From: Dermacentor variabilis
Lineage: Eukaryota > Arthropoda > Arachnida > Ixodida > Ixodidae
Direction of reading: 5' to 3'
DNA: 64,000 nucleotides
Assembly: GCF_050947875.1 (NCBI RefSeq)
Contig: NC_134572.1
Location: 133,975,105-134,039,104, forward strand
Every line of letters starts with the position of its first letter. Position 1 is the first letter of the stretch. This document shows, in pieces, positions 35,230 through 47,580 of the stretch. The position numbers and the translations under genes were made by a program. Below the pieces are notes generated by a model, which made no database searches, was not told where the DNA came from, and worked only from the letters and a program-made list of their open reading frames with translations.

Positions 35230-35900
35230 GATGTCATCTATAGTGATTCAAGGTCTGCAGTCAGAGCATTTGAAGAAGGCACCGTTTCCAAACAGGCCCT
35301 CACACTTCTTGGGGGCAAAGCGATCACGCACCACTTCATTTATTGGTTTCCCGCACATCAGGGTCAGATAAAGGGTGCTCCTCCCAACCTGGAGTCGGCT
35401 CACGGGCTGCGCGTCAACTTGCCCACTGCGCTACCCTCGACCAATCGGAAGCCGACTACCTAGAGAACAGGAACACGCTCTCCACCTACAACGAGATTAC
35501 TAAACACTACTATCTCAGCCGTAGAACCTACTTTGTTCCTCACTCGCGGCTCAATAGACCTCCAGTATTAACGCTCCGTCTACTACAAACGAATCCGTAT
35601 TCCAATCCGCCGCTCTTACATAAAATCTATCCGGATACTTACACCAATGCTACCTGCCGCGATTGTGAAGAAATAGCCGCGTTAGACCACATGCTCTGGC
35701 GGTGTGCCCGGTCACGCTCTGTCATCGATAACAGCTCGGCCAGATGGGAGGCGGTTCTCCGCAGCCCTCTTCTGGCTGATCAACTCTGGGCTGTCCAGCA
35801 GGCCCACGATGCGGCCGAGAGGATCAGCCTTCCGGTTCCCACGTGGAAGCGGCCCGCTTCGTGAAGACTCACGATCTTCAGGACTTCATCAAAGTTTTAT
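35230..35900 (+). pseudogene. 5'-truncated I-group LINE: RNase H and C-terminus
   Basis: The first frame (35230-35460) reads like the end of a LINE RNase H domain: SDSRSAVRAF, then IYWFPAHQGQ, then ESAHGLRVN, ending at a TAG. A second frame (to 35864) carries the C-terminal region with the zinc-knuckle-like CRDCEEIAALDHMLWRC (C-x2-C-x7-H-x4-C). A frameshift separates the two. An RNase H domain places it in the I-type group (I, R1, LOA or relatives). The reverse transcriptase is missing through 5' truncation. It is dead. Confidence 0.75.
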
Positions 35901-35923
35901 CATACCATACCATACCATACCAT
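35901..35923. repeat. Pentamer CATAC tail of the LINE
   Basis: Four to five CATAC units directly follow the LINE relic and probably are its 3' terminal repeat. Confidence 0.7.
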
Positions 35924-36384
35924 GCCTGGCTCAGCGGCCACGTGAAAATAGCGAGGCGTCGGTGTCGGCGCTGGTCACCGCGAGCGGCGAGCTGCCTTGC
36001 AGTTCGCATGGGCATTGAGGAGGAGGACAAAGGAGAATATATACATATATTTCTTTCTCTCGCGTGGTTGGTATTTGCGTGTACATGACTGTTCCTTCCA
36101 TCCCTGGCCATATGAGCTTTCGTCAAACCTTAAACTTCAAATCCGAACGAACTAACCAAGCGAAACGTCCTGCGCGATTAGCAGGCTTCTGCATTTCGCT
36201 GCTGCGTGGCGGTAATTTCCACAGCCGTGTACGTCGTGGGTGTCCAGTGTTTTCTACAAAATTATCATAGCTAGCTGCGTCATTCTCTGGGTCGATTAGG
36301 CATGCGCAGAAGTAAGCGCTCTTCTGCGATGCCCCGTAGATAAACCCTGCGCAAGATCTAGGCAGAGTCCTTTGGCGGCATTCT
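35924..36384. other. Anonymous sequence, no gene recognised
   Basis: Nothing recognised. Ends at the target-site duplication of the next SINE. Confidence 0.4.
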
Positions 36385-36396
36385 TAAGGTGGTTAA

Positions 36397-36630
36397 TAAT
36401 AATTACTGGGTTTTACCTGCCAAAACCACTTTCTGATTATGAGGCACGCCGTAGTGGAGATCTCCGGAAATTTGGACCGCCTGGGGTTCATTAACGTGCA
36501 CCTAAATTTAAGTACCACGGGTGTTTTCGCATTTCGCCCCCATCGAAATGCGGTCGCCGTGGCCGGGATTCAATCCCGCAACCTCGTGCTCACCAGCCCA
36601 ACACCATAGCCACTGAGCAACCACGGCGGG
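36397..36630 (-). mobile_element. tRNA-derived SINE, minus strand, with target duplication
   Basis: Minus-strand relative of the SINE at 8165-8390. It has a tRNA-like head with B-box-like GGATTGAATCC (plus 36566-36576), a GGGGGCGAAATGCG block, GTGCACGTTAATGAACCCC, and a short ATT-rich tail. The 12-bp direct repeat TAAGGTGGTTAA at 36385-36396 and 36631-36642 marks LINE-type insertion. Confidence 0.85.
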
Positions 36631-36639
36631 TAAGGTGGT

Positions 36640-36860
36640 TAAGGGCCTGCCCGCAAGCCGCACCGCACGCGTGCGGTGGCGCCAAAAATTCCACATATCG
36701 ACCAATTGCGCACAAATTTCCGTTTACACTGTGTACACAGTGTAAACCGTACACATTGTAAACCGAAATTTGTGCAGAAGTGTTCGACATGTACAATGTT
36801 TCGCGCGACCGCACGCGTTCGGTGCGGCGATGGGCGGCTCGAGCGTAAGCAGGCCCTAAA
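36640..36860. mobile_element. Foldback MITE of about 220 bp
   Basis: The outer arms read AGGGCCTGC and GCAGGCCCT. Inward they pair through GCACCGCACGCGTGCGGT and its diverged complement. Inner 19-bp arms lie at 36710-36728 and 36757-36775, and a perfect 26-bp palindrome at 36722-36747. The whole element folds on itself. Its left end touches the SINE's target duplication. Confidence 0.75.
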
Positions 36861-38999
36861 GGCCGAAACATGCTCTATCCGCCCGTCCGTTCCGCCCTCG
36901 TCCGCCCGGCTGCGTATATATGGCTATCCGGTCGTCTGGACCACAGACGGTCGACCGCTCGCAGCTTTACCATCCACACGCCAGCTCGTCTGTCATCGGC
37001 TGGTCTTAGGCGGACGACGTCGGGGAGTCGGGCGTCTTCACGGTAAACATGGCGCTTCCTCGAAGCGAAGCGGGGATGCGAGGCCTAATCTACAGCCGCT
37101 TCAGAAACAGTCTATTTTTCTAGTTCTTGCGATCTTTACTAGAGTTATCCAGCACCCAAGGAGATATCCATCGAAGGCAGCAAGCCCGGGTACCCTTCCA
37201 AGCCTCATCAGTGCGTGCGATCGCCGACAGAAACAGAGAGAGCGCAGGAAGTGTGTGTTGTGCTTACGACAGCGGTCGGAAGAAGTATTTTAAGCGGATC
37301 GACTTCGTGATTTTTCGTTCCATGCTTCGCGCGTGGATTTCAAACGAGAAGTCCATCACACATACGTGCATTCTGAGCACGACACGTGTCCAGGAAGTGG
37401 CGGAATGAAGTGTCTGATCGGCGCGCCCAACTTATAAACGCGACTTGTGTTTGTTCTGCGTATGCAGTTCGTTGCCGCGAAGTCTCGAACGTCAGTCCTT
37501 TACAACTTTCATAAGTGATCACATGATCAGTAGCGATAACCTTCATTGCCTCGTTATTGGTTCTGCCGGCTGCGATGCGCCGTGGTGACCGCGACGTTCG
37601 AGCTGTGTTCTTGCTTTTACGAAATGTGTTTGCGAGATACAAATCGTGATATATATGTGCGACGTGTCGCAGCAGTACTAGGCGTAAAATCGCTCGTTTT
37701 ATGCGATGTCCATGTGCTAATAAGTGAACTGTGCATAAGTATTGCAGATGGCATTTTTTTTTATGTAGCACCCCAATAGAGAAAGCCGAATCAAAACGGC
37801 CTTTTCTCCTTCGTGCATATATCGTTTGTTTCAAAAGTTGTTACTGCACTTGGGAAGGTGCGTCTATCGATGAATTTATGGAACGTCTTAAAAGTTAGAT
37901 ACTTCAAGATGTACAGCACTGTCCTGAAATGTGGGCAAGTGTGAGAGCAGTATTGTCATGAATGCAAATTTAGGGCAGCCTTGATTTTTATCATGTGGAC
38001 ATAGGTGTGAATAGTAGGAACATATAAATTGCACTAAATAAATAGCTTTATATTTTGTGATGCAAACGGCTTAATTGCATGGCCAAGAACCCTAACTACC
38101 TGGCGTTTGCTAATGATCAAGCACAGAGCCTCTTTGTGCAGACATCAGTGGCATGGTAGATGAATGTATTATAGGTAAGAACTATATGTGTCCTTAGGAA
38201 TCTGTACGAATTTACATTTTCTTGCAAAAAGTAATAATGCATGTAAAAATGAACAAGTAAGACTGAAAAAGGTATGGCGATATATGATATTATGCTAGCA
38301 GCCGGTGCAATCGCATAAAATAAATTTTGCCGACAGTTCTTCCTGATTGGCTAGCCTTGGTCACGTTACTAATCCATGCATAGTAAGCTAAAGGAAAGTT
38401 TGCCCTTCCTTTGTTGCTCCACCCTAGTTCATTCTTTTGTTCGTGCCCCCATTTTGGCACGAGCCTTCAGTTTAATGCGAACAAAATTTATTACTACTAC
38501 CGGCAAAATCTGCCTGGGAAGTGCTTTAGGTTTTATCCTCTTGTTGGCTCTGCCGACAGTCAGCGCCGTATATTGGGCCTTAAAATGACTTGCGCAGGAA
38601 AATTATGCCCATTAAGTGTTTTTGCAGTACAATTTCATCTAGCTGTAAGCGTACTGCTACCAATCGTTCGTGGTTGTAGGATATTGGACGTTTTAAGTGG
38701 CCATCCCTTTTTTCTGGACAGGTCGCAGTTCCACTCATTCATTAACAGAACCGTTTTCAGCTGCGTTTCCAGGCTATAGAAAGAGGCATCGCTCGCGCCT
38801 CCCGTAATTCTTTAGTAAAGTTCATCACCACGGTGCCTAAGAATTCAGCTGCTATCACAATATAAAGGGTGCCTATTGGCTGTCATGAGAATATTCTGAG
38901 CACAAATTCTCACAAATATGTCAGTATAGTTATGTGATCGAAGCAAGCTAATGAGGACGAACTGCTGGCAAAATTTTCAGTTGAATTTTCAGTTGAATA
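36861..38999. other. Anonymous sequence with a promoter-like CG-rich start
   Basis: A CG-rich block at 36880-37090 contains TATATATGG near 36914, then an ATG at 37048 opening only 24 codons. This could be a promoter with a first exon, but no downstream exon was recognised. The rest, to 39 kb, is AT-rich with no recognisable gene. Confidence 0.3.
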
Positions 39000-39431
39000 T
39001 CTGCTCCCTATATTGGCTGCACTGTTTTGGTCAATGTGTTACATTTTAAAGCAAAGCTGTTTGGGGCTACGTTCTGGCGGATCTCATCTCCGTGGACGTA
39101 AACCAACAATGTTTCATACGTGGGCCGATTCCGAAGATAGTGCAACGCCGGCCCAACCCGTGGTGGAGGTGCAGTTCGCCATTAAGGGATCCACATTCAC
39201 AGCTTCGCTGGTCATCCTTCTCCACAGAGCGGAAGGGCACTGAATTTTTTCTTTTCAAATAGATTTACTACCGAGCCAGATACTATATTGTCAAAACACC
39301 AATTTTAGAATCATAGCAGACCCTCTTGATTCTTGTTTTTTCTGAATATGGCCGGAATGGATGTCCTGAATCTTTGGGAAAAGTTAAGTCATGTGTTCAT
39401 TCTGCATTGATCAATTTATACCTAACTTGAA
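39000..39431. repeat. Possible dispersed repeat, anonymous
   Basis: The stretch 39060-39245, with GGCCCAACCCGTGGTGGAGG and TCCTTCTCCACAGAGCGGAA, recalls a segment I associate with repeated tick sequence. This cannot be verified here. No coding content is claimed. Confidence 0.25.
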
Positions 39432-41230
39432 AAGACGGTTAAACATACACCTTGGATGAATAGACGCACTATTCCATTAAAATGTAAAGCCAGGCGCCTA
39501 AGAAAGAAAGGCCCAGCTACCGGTAATTTAACCAGTGTTCATGTCGCTCTTTATGTAGCCATTGCACAAGCAAAAATTTTGTATTTCAGTAGCACTTTAT
39601 CAAATATTATAAACGAAGAGCCACAGAAGTTCTGGAACCTTATCAAGGAACGAAATAAATCAATAACGAGCGTTATTCACGACAGCATTCCGATATCTCA
39701 TTCCAAGAGTATTGCTAGCCTTTTAACTGACAACTTCCACAGCATCTGCTCCCTGCACACTCAACTCTCCTTCCAAACTTCGACGTGCTGCTCTTCTGAT
39801 GTTAATATTTCTCAGCATAGCGTACTTAACAAGCTCCTCGTACTAAAGGTGTGATGATATGTTGGTCCAGATTGCATTCTCAATATCTTCCTTCGGCGTT
39901 ATACCGAACCTTTAACTAAATTTCTTATAGCAATCGGAACCTCTCTACATTCCGCGGTACTTCCGCTCGATTGGAAAGTAGCACGCGTTGTCCTCTGTTA
40001 AAGACGGGTGACCCAAGTTCAGTCTTGAATTGCCGTCCGATTTTCATATTATCCTCTTCTTGTCAGCTAATCCAGCACGTTGTTGCCGACATTAATTATT
40101 TCTTAAACAATCGTAACACTTTATCTAATTTGCAACATGGCTTCATGCTGAGGCTCTCGACAGTCATCCAATTAAACACAGTCATTACCTTATTTGCTTC
40201 TGTCCCTGACAAGGCTGGCCAAGTAGATGCAATATTTTTGGATTTTCAAAAATCTTTCGATGTAGTTCTTCACGACAAATTAATTTGTAAATTAATGTTC
40301 CTTGGTCTTCCTAGCTTTATCTTGTCCTGGGTTTCTGCTTACTTAAAGCGTCGACAACAGTAGATAGTGATTGATGCGCAGCAGTCCGATTCTCTTCCAG
40401 TAACCTCTGGCGTCACTCAAGGCCGCGTGCTTGGCCCACTACTTTCTTTATTTATTGTAACGGCATAGTTGACGTAATAGGTGCCCCTATTAATGTTAAT
40501 CTGTTCGCTGATCACTGTATTATTTTTAACCATATTAATCTAATTAATGGTCAACTAACGCTTAATATAGCTTTAAACAACATTCTTGAGGGGAGAAATA
40601 AGTAGGGAAGGAAACTCAGCTCTCCCAAATCTGTGTTTCTACGTATAACAAACAGAATAGTACCCCGGAAGTTTCCTTATTCCATTGGTGAAGACCCCTT
40701 AGCCCAAGTGAGCGAATACAAGTATCTTGGAATTACAGTTGCTAACAACCTAAACTGGAAAAACCACATTGCTAACACCACCTCGTCAGAAAACTGTCTA
40801 CTTCGTCATAGGCTTAAACATGCACCCATGAAGTGAAATAATCAGTCTGTACCACTTTTATTCGACCAAAATTGGAATATTCATGCGTTATTTTGGACCC
40901 GTTTATCAAAAACAACATTAACACCCTTTAAAGGGTACGGAAAAGAGCCATACGTTTAATTTTTTTCAAATACGGTCGAGAAAAGTCCATAACTGAATTA
41001 TTGCACACTAATGCTTTCCACACGCCTCAAACGAGACGAAAAATAATACGATTGAAGTTCCTTTATTCTTAATAAACCGTTAATATTGTTTAGATCCTAG
41101 ACCATACATAACGCTTTCTACATCTAGCAAAACCCGTCATTCCCGCCCCCTCACTCTGACCCCTTACGTTGCCAGGGCAAACCTCTTTAAATTTTCTTTC
41201 TTTCTTCGAACTATCGAAGAATAAAACTTA
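39432..41230 (+). pseudogene. Decayed CR1/Jockey-like LINE, coding part
   Basis: Fragments in changing frames read as one LINE ORF2. First comes a pre-polymerase region (FWNLIKERNKSI, TPWMNRR), then GPDCILNIFLRRYTEPLTKF and LPLDWKVARVV. The reverse transcriptase core follows (ILSSSCQLIQHV, QHGF, IFLDFQKSFDVVLHDKL, GVTQGRVLGPLL), and finally VSEYKYLGITV with a C-terminal segment near 41080-41230. Many stops and frameshifts show long decay. An RTE element interrupts it at 41231, and its 3' end resumes at 43728. Confidence 0.8.
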
Positions 41231-43727
41231 CATGCAGTCATGATGACCAGGAAGTCGAAAGCTTTTATGAAGACGTGGAATCGGCGATGGGTAAAGCCAA
41301 AACAAAATACACAATACTGATGGGCGACTTCAATGCCAGGGTAGGCAAGAAGCAGGCTGGAGACAAGTCAGTGGGGGAATATGGCATAGGCTCTAGGAAT
41401 AGCAGAGGAGAGTTATTAGTAGAGTTTGCAGAACAGAATAATATGCGGATAATTAATACCTTTTTCCACAAGCGGGTTAGCCGAAAGCGGACGTGGAGCA
41501 GCCCGAATTGTGAGACTAAAAATGAAATCGACTTCATACTCTGCGCGAACCCTGGCGTCATACAAGATGTAGACGTGCTCGGCAAGGTACGCTGCAGTGA
41601 CCATAGAATGGTAAGAACTCGAATTAGCCTTGACTTGAGGAGGGAACGGAAGAAACTGGTACACAAGAAGCCAATCAATGAGTTAGCGGTAAGAGGGAAA
41701 CTAGAGGAATTCCGGATCAAGCTACAGAACAGGTATTCGGCTTTAACTCAGGAAGAGGACCTTAGTGTTGAAGCAATGAACGACAATCTTATGGGCATCA
41801 TTAAGGAGTGCGCAATAGAAGTCGGTGGTAACGCCGTTAGACGGGAAACCAGTAAGCTATCGCAGGAGACGAAAGATCTGGTCAAGAAACGCCAATGTAT
41901 GAAAGCCTCTAACCCTACAGCTAGAATAGAACTGGCAGAACTTTCTAAGTTAATCAACAAGCGTAAGACAGCGGACATAAGGAACTATAATATGGATAGA
42001 ATTGAACAGGCTCTCAGGAACGGAGGAAGCCTAAAAGCAGTGAAGAAGAAACTAGGAATAGGCAAGAATCAGATGTGTGCGTTAAGAGACAAAGCCGGCA
42101 ATATCGTTACTAATATGGACGAGATAGTTCAAGTGGCTGAGGAGTTCTATAGAGATTTATACAGTACCAGTGGCACCCACGACGATAGTGAAAGAGAGAA
42201 TAGCCTAGAGGAATTCGAAATCCCACAGGTAACGCCAGAAGAAGTAAGGAAAGCCTTGGGAGCTATGCAAAGGTGGAAGGCAGCTCGGGAGGATCAGGTA
42301 ACAGCAGATTTGTTGAAGGATGGTGGGAACACTGTCCTAGAAAGATTGGCCACCCTACATACACAATGCCTCATGACCTCGAACGTACCGGAATCTTGGA
42401 ATAACTCTAACATAATCCTAATCCATTAGAAAGGGGACGCCAAAGACTTGAAACATTATAGACCGATCAGCTTACTGTCCGTTGCCTACAAAGTATTTAC
42501 TAAGGTAATCGCAAATAGAATCAGGAACACCTTAGACATCTGTCAACCAAAGGACCAGGCAGGAATCCGTAAAGGCTACTCAACAATAGACCATATTCAC
42601 ACTATCATTCAAGTGATAGAGAAATGTGCAGAATATAACCAACCCTTATATATAGCTTTCATTGATTACGAGAAAGCGTTTGATTCAGTCGAAACCCCAG
42701 CAGTCATGGAGGCATTACGGAATCAGGGTGTAGATGAGCCATATGTAAAAATACTAGAAGATATCTATAGCGGCTCCACAGCCACCGTAGTCCTCCACAA
42801 AGAAAGCAACAAAATCCCAATAAAGAAAGGCGTCAGACAGGGAGATACGATCTCTCCAATGCTATTCACAGCATGTTTACAGGAGGTATTCAGAGACCTG
42901 GAGTGGGAAGAATTGGGGATAAAAGTTGATGGAGAATACCTTAGCAACTTGCGATTCGCTGATGATATTGCCTTGCTTAGTAACTCAGGAGACCAATTGC
43001 AATGCATGCTCACTGACCTGGAGAGGCAAAGCAGAAGGTTGGGTCTGAAAATTAATCTGCAGAAAACTAAAGTAATGTTTAACAGTCTCGGAAGAGAACT
43101 GCAGTTTACGATAGGTAGCGAGGCACTGCAAGTGGTAGGGGAATACCTACTTAGGGCAGGTAGTGACCACGGATCCGGACCATGAGACTGAAATAACCAG
43201 AAGAATAAGAATGGGCTGGGGTGCGTATGGCAGGCATTCTCAAATCATGAACAGCAGGTTGCCACTATCCCTCAAAAGGAAAGTGTATAACAGCTGTGTG
43301 TTACCAGTACTCACATATGGGGCAGAAACCTGGAGGCTTACGACAAGGGTTCTGCTGAAATTGAGGACGACGCAACGAGCTATGGAAAGAAGAATGATGG
43401 GTGTAACGTTAAGGGATAAGAAAAGAGCAGATTGGGTGAGGGAACAAACGTGGGTAAATGGCATCTTAGTTGAAATCAAGAAAAAGAAAGGGGCATCGGC
43501 CGGACATGTAATGAGGAGGGAAGATAACCGATGGTCATTAAGGGTTACGGACTGGATTCCAAGGGAAGGGAAGCGTAGCAGGGGGCGGCAGAAAGTTAGG
43601 TGGGCGGATGACATTAAGACGTTTGCAGGGACAACATGGCCACAATTAGTACATGACAGGGGTAGTTGGAGAAGTATGGGAGAGGCCTTTGCCCTGCAGT
43701 GGGCGTAACTAGGCTGATGATGATGAC
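41231..43727 (+). pseudogene. RTE-clade LINE, 5'-truncated, nested in an older LINE
   Basis: The first segment is the C-terminal half of an apurinic-type endonuclease (TILMGDFNARVG, IDFILC, CSDHRMV). A linker and RTE-type reverse transcriptase follow: HYRPISLLSVAYKVFTKVI, AFIDYEKAFDSV, GVRQGDTISPMLFTACL and LRFADDIALL. Then comes the C-terminal region (YGAETWRLT to KVRWADDIKTF). A single in-frame TAG at 42427-42429 splits it, and a 2-bp deletion near 43146 shifts the frame. The 3' end is a short TGATGATGATGA tract, as is usual for RTE. About the first 100 or more endonuclease residues are missing. Only a few lesions, so younger than its host LINE. Confidence 0.88.
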
Positions 43728-43939
43728 CTTTGCATCGTCTCAATTCCCCTAAATCAATTCAAACTCATATTATCAGTACTTCCTAAGTAACATTGATGTT
43801 TTGTGCTAGTTTGTTTGCTTTCTCAAGTTTTATATTGTGCAATTCTGCCTTTTGTCCGCGTATATTTTTTATGTTACCTTGCCGCTCCTGCTTGGGCCGC
43901 ATGGCCTGCAGTATGATATAAATAAATAAAATAAATAAA
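43728..43939 (+). mobile_element. 3' end of the older LINE, beyond the RTE insertion
   Basis: Resumes after the RTE with a short coding remnant and a 3' untranslated tail, GCTCCTGCTTGGGCC...CTGCAGTAT, ending in AAATAAATAAAATAAATAAAG. The tail parallels 26930-27034. Confidence 0.65.
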
Positions 43940-46014
43940 GTACACACGGACACGGCTTTATTTTATCTTATTATGGAAGAGATACCCAAGCCCAGATTAG
44001 ATTAACATCAGCTTAATATATGGACGCAGTTGACTTGCTGCATGTAAGAAAAAGAAATCATTACGTAACATATTAATTAGTCCTGCACAAATATAATGCG
44101 TTCTTATGTTCTGATTGTTTGATTATATATGTTTTGCTGTTCATTTGACACACGCAGGAACAAGTAAAGGCAAAATGTATGCAGACCTTGTACTTGGGTG
44201 CATGTGGGTTTAAATAAAAAGCACAACTTCTGCTATCACGACATGTCGCATCAACTAGATACCAATGAAGATGTTCTATACAACATTCAAATCGTCTTAT
44301 TTAAATTTTATCAAGTGGTGCAGGTACAGCATTTCATACCTGTAGGTAAAACAATTTATGTACTCCATCCGCAGCTTGCAGGAATGCATATTTTAGAACA
44401 CTGACAGTAGCTGAGTCTGGAGGTTTTCATTTAGCCTTTGCCATCGCTCATTAGAGTGGTCTTGTTGCTTATGTCATCTAAAAAACTCATCTTTATGTTT
44501 ATATGTTTAATATAGCAGCATTGGAATACTGAACGCAGCTACACTACTTTGATACTAGTGAGATTAATTCCATTGCTTGTCATTCTGTCACGTGTTATTC
44601 TTCAATCATACATGGTGACTGCATTTGGTGTCATGAGTTCTAGGCTCACTTTCACTTGGGCCTTTCGACCAAGTGAAAAACCGCTCTTCAACAGTCAATT
44701 TAGTAGAAAGCCACCACTGAACCGATAGTTGCAAAGCCGATTCATGTGCCCTTATGGCCAATCAGATTATGTGCAGAAGGGTTGTGTGATACATCACTTC
44801 AGCTATATCAATAATCACACAGCTCAACCAGCAACATGTACTTAAGTCGCTCACAGAGGCAGAGCAAGAGGTTGTGCTTATGCAACTGTCACTCATCACT
44901 TGAAATATGAATGACACAAACCTTCGTGAACATATCGGTAACAACCCTGCGACAGTACACGAGAGAACTAAGCTTTACAATAGCCCCATCTCAGCTAGTT
45001 TGTCATAATGCTCTTACCTGCATGTTTCTTGTTCATATTTAGTAGGCTTTCTATATTATGAATTCACAGCTTTCATAACATTTACTGTACTAAAGAATGC
45101 ACAGCACACATACGAGTACAGAAGGAGGTATCTGTATATGTAAAGCAGCGAGAACTTATGGGTAAAGTAAAATAGATAGAGGTAAAAATACGTCGAACAA
45201 AGTATTTTCCCATTAGAAGATACTCGTATACCCCGGCAATACATGCACATTCAGAAAATGCAAAAAGTACCATGGGTGAAAAATGGAGACGTGTCATGCC
45301 GAAATCCTGCTTGCCTTTTGAATGTTGACGTAAAGAAATATTGCAATCCGAACTTTTGCCTTCTGTGTCCGCGGATAGAATACCAAAGAAGAGGTGCAAA
45401 ACGTATGTTGTGTGTAGCAGTCCATTATGAATGTGCTACTCAAGTTGCACCAAATATAGCCATCAGTGTGCACAGTATTGGACCAGTAACTATACCAGTA
45501 ACTACACGTATGCCTGACACATTAGAAATATTTCGTACTGATCATTCTGAGCTCTTATTGAGACATACATGCTGTTTTCAACAATAAATAATGCACATGT
45601 ATATTTGAGTTGCAGCAGAAAGAGCAGATATGATAAACAATGTGTACACCTGAGTATTATGCTGCTCTTCATTGTGTCTCAGTTTTTATTAAAACAGTTT
45701 CGGATTTACAGATTTCATCACATCTTTATATATTAAAAACCACATAGAAACCCACAGAAAACTACCATGATTGTGACTGGGAGGTCACAACACAAGTATT
45801 TGTGTGGTGTCCTTCCTTTCCATCCATGTGGTCTTGCACTATATGTGTAAAATACCACACCAGCAAAGCTGAGTACCGACCCTTACATTTCAAAGCCTTT
45901 TTTGAATGCTAGGCAGTTATGCCAATAAGCATATTGTGACGGCAAATGTGCATCACCTTGAATAAATGAATGAATGATTAAATCTCAAGTACCTTCATTT
46001 CAGAGTGATAGAAA
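43940..46014. other. Anonymous AT-rich sequence
   Basis: No gene recognised. Open frames up to 114 residues (for example 45243-45587) show no known domain. A 10-bp hairpin (TTTCACTTGG and its complement) lies at 44650-44680. Confidence 0.4.
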
Positions 46015-46187
46015 CCCTATCAAAAATATCATAGGACTCGTATGCCACATATCCAATAATTTCGCATGATCATATGGGAACACATATGTTTCGTATGTGT
46101 TCTCATATGTTTCATATGTATTCTCATATGATTATACGAGATTATTGGTTATGTGGAATACGTGTCATATGAGATTTTTTGATGGGG
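46015..46187. mobile_element. Palindromic MITE-like element, 173 bp
   Basis: The arms CCCTATCAAAAATATC and GAGATTTTTTGATGGGG mark the ends. Inner blocks such as CGTATGCCACATATCC and TTATGTGGAATACG pair, as do many CATATG-containing segments. The whole element is one imperfect hairpin centred near 46101. No coding capacity. Confidence 0.75.
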
Positions 46188-46834
46188 AAGGGATGTTTGT
46201 GCATATCCAAGCTGTCCTAGTGTGCCCGCAGGAATAAAGCAGTGCCTGGTGGCACCGTATAGTTCAGGCGTAACAGTGAACAAGTAGTAAAGAAAGCGGC
46301 TGGTGCTAAGAGACCCATGTGTAGGAAAGTCATATTATCTCTGCCGTGTGCAAAGTTGTTTTCAATGTAGTGAATTACTACAGCTTTGATTTGTCAAGTT
46401 ATTTTACTGTGCATGTGGATTAGATACCTCCCCCCCACACTCACACACAGCGCAGCAATAAAGTCTGTACAATGGTGTGCAATTTGGGCACGAGTGAAAT
46501 ATTATTTGTGATTTGCGGATTTGAACAGTACATGCGAATACTTACCCAATTTGCGACAAAGCATATTTTCTTGTGGAACAGTGTTACGTTTGGCAGAGAT
46601 TAAGCCAATGTGGTCACCCTTGACTGCAAACTTCTGTGCTCTCTTTCACAGTGCTCATGTGGGTACCATTTACTTGACTACTCGAGTAGTGACTGGATAA
46701 TAGAGCACGCCAATCTTGCGGATTTACGCAATATACATTGCGTATTAGTCACCTTTAAGTGTCAGTTGACCTCCTTCACGCATCAGCTCAATGCTTACCT
46801 GTTTGATTATAAATTATATACTGTGTACACAACT
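46188..46834. other. Anonymous sequence, no gene recognised
   Basis: Nothing recognised; a CCCCCC/CACACA patch lies near 46430-46450. Confidence 0.4.
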
Positions 46835-47580
46835 ATCACGAGTGAGTGAGTATAAATATCTTGGGGTTTATTTTGAATCCGACCTAACTTGGACTAAGCA
46901 GCTTGAATACGTAACAGCGAGAGTTTGCAATATGCTGAATTTCGTTACACGTAACTGCAATGACAGGAACTCCCAAAATTATAGGACGACCTTACTTATG
47001 CAAGATCAACATTAGAGTACACCTGTGGGGTCTGTAACCCGCAAACTAAAATCATTTATAATATGCTTGAACTACTTACTACACAACAGCGCAGTTCGAT
47101 TTGTTTCTAATAATTACAATTTTGTTTCTAGTGTTGCTACACTTAAGGATGGACTGGGATGGGAATTACGAAGCTGGCGCAGAAAAGAAAACCTGCCATT
47201 AGAGATGTGCCTCAAAATCTATTTCGGGGTTCTTAAAGTAAACAGAGAAACATACCTTTTGCACCTTCAATTCACATCTCAAGGACGTGATTATCAATGG
47301 AAAATAAGGCAAATTAATTGTCTTTCATGGTTCATTTTTTCGTGCACCATCAGGTAATGGAATCAATTGCCGCCACAAATTACCGAATGTCGGAATGAAG
47401 CTTTGTTCTTGGATGCATAGTGGCGTGCGCGGTAGTTTGTTTTTACCTCCACGCCGGCTCGTGCAAATGCTATGTATTCTACCCCCCACCCCTGCACTAA
47501 TGCCTTCGGGCGCTGCAGGTATACCAAAAAAGAATGAAAAAGAAAGAAAGCCCAACCGAAGAAACTACTCCTTCGTTTGT
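46835..47580 (+). pseudogene. C-terminal fragment of a CR1/Jockey-like LINE
   Basis: Starts in the conserved VSEYKYLGVYFESDLTW segment and continues through YVTARVCNMLNFVTRNC, NSAVRFVSNNYNFVSSV and KMCLKIY-like blocks to WNQLPP and EALFLDA. At least two stops and several frame changes occur. A 3' untranslated tail with CCCTGCACTAATGCCTTCG and GCTGCAGGTATACC follows. The element is 5'-truncated and old, and probably of the same broad family as the LINE at 39432. Confidence 0.75.

Noticed and set aside
36561..36630. Possible tRNA gene on the minus strand
   Set aside because: Only a tRNA-like SINE head; the acceptor stem and anticodon arm do not form a proper tRNA, and SINE body and target duplications follow.
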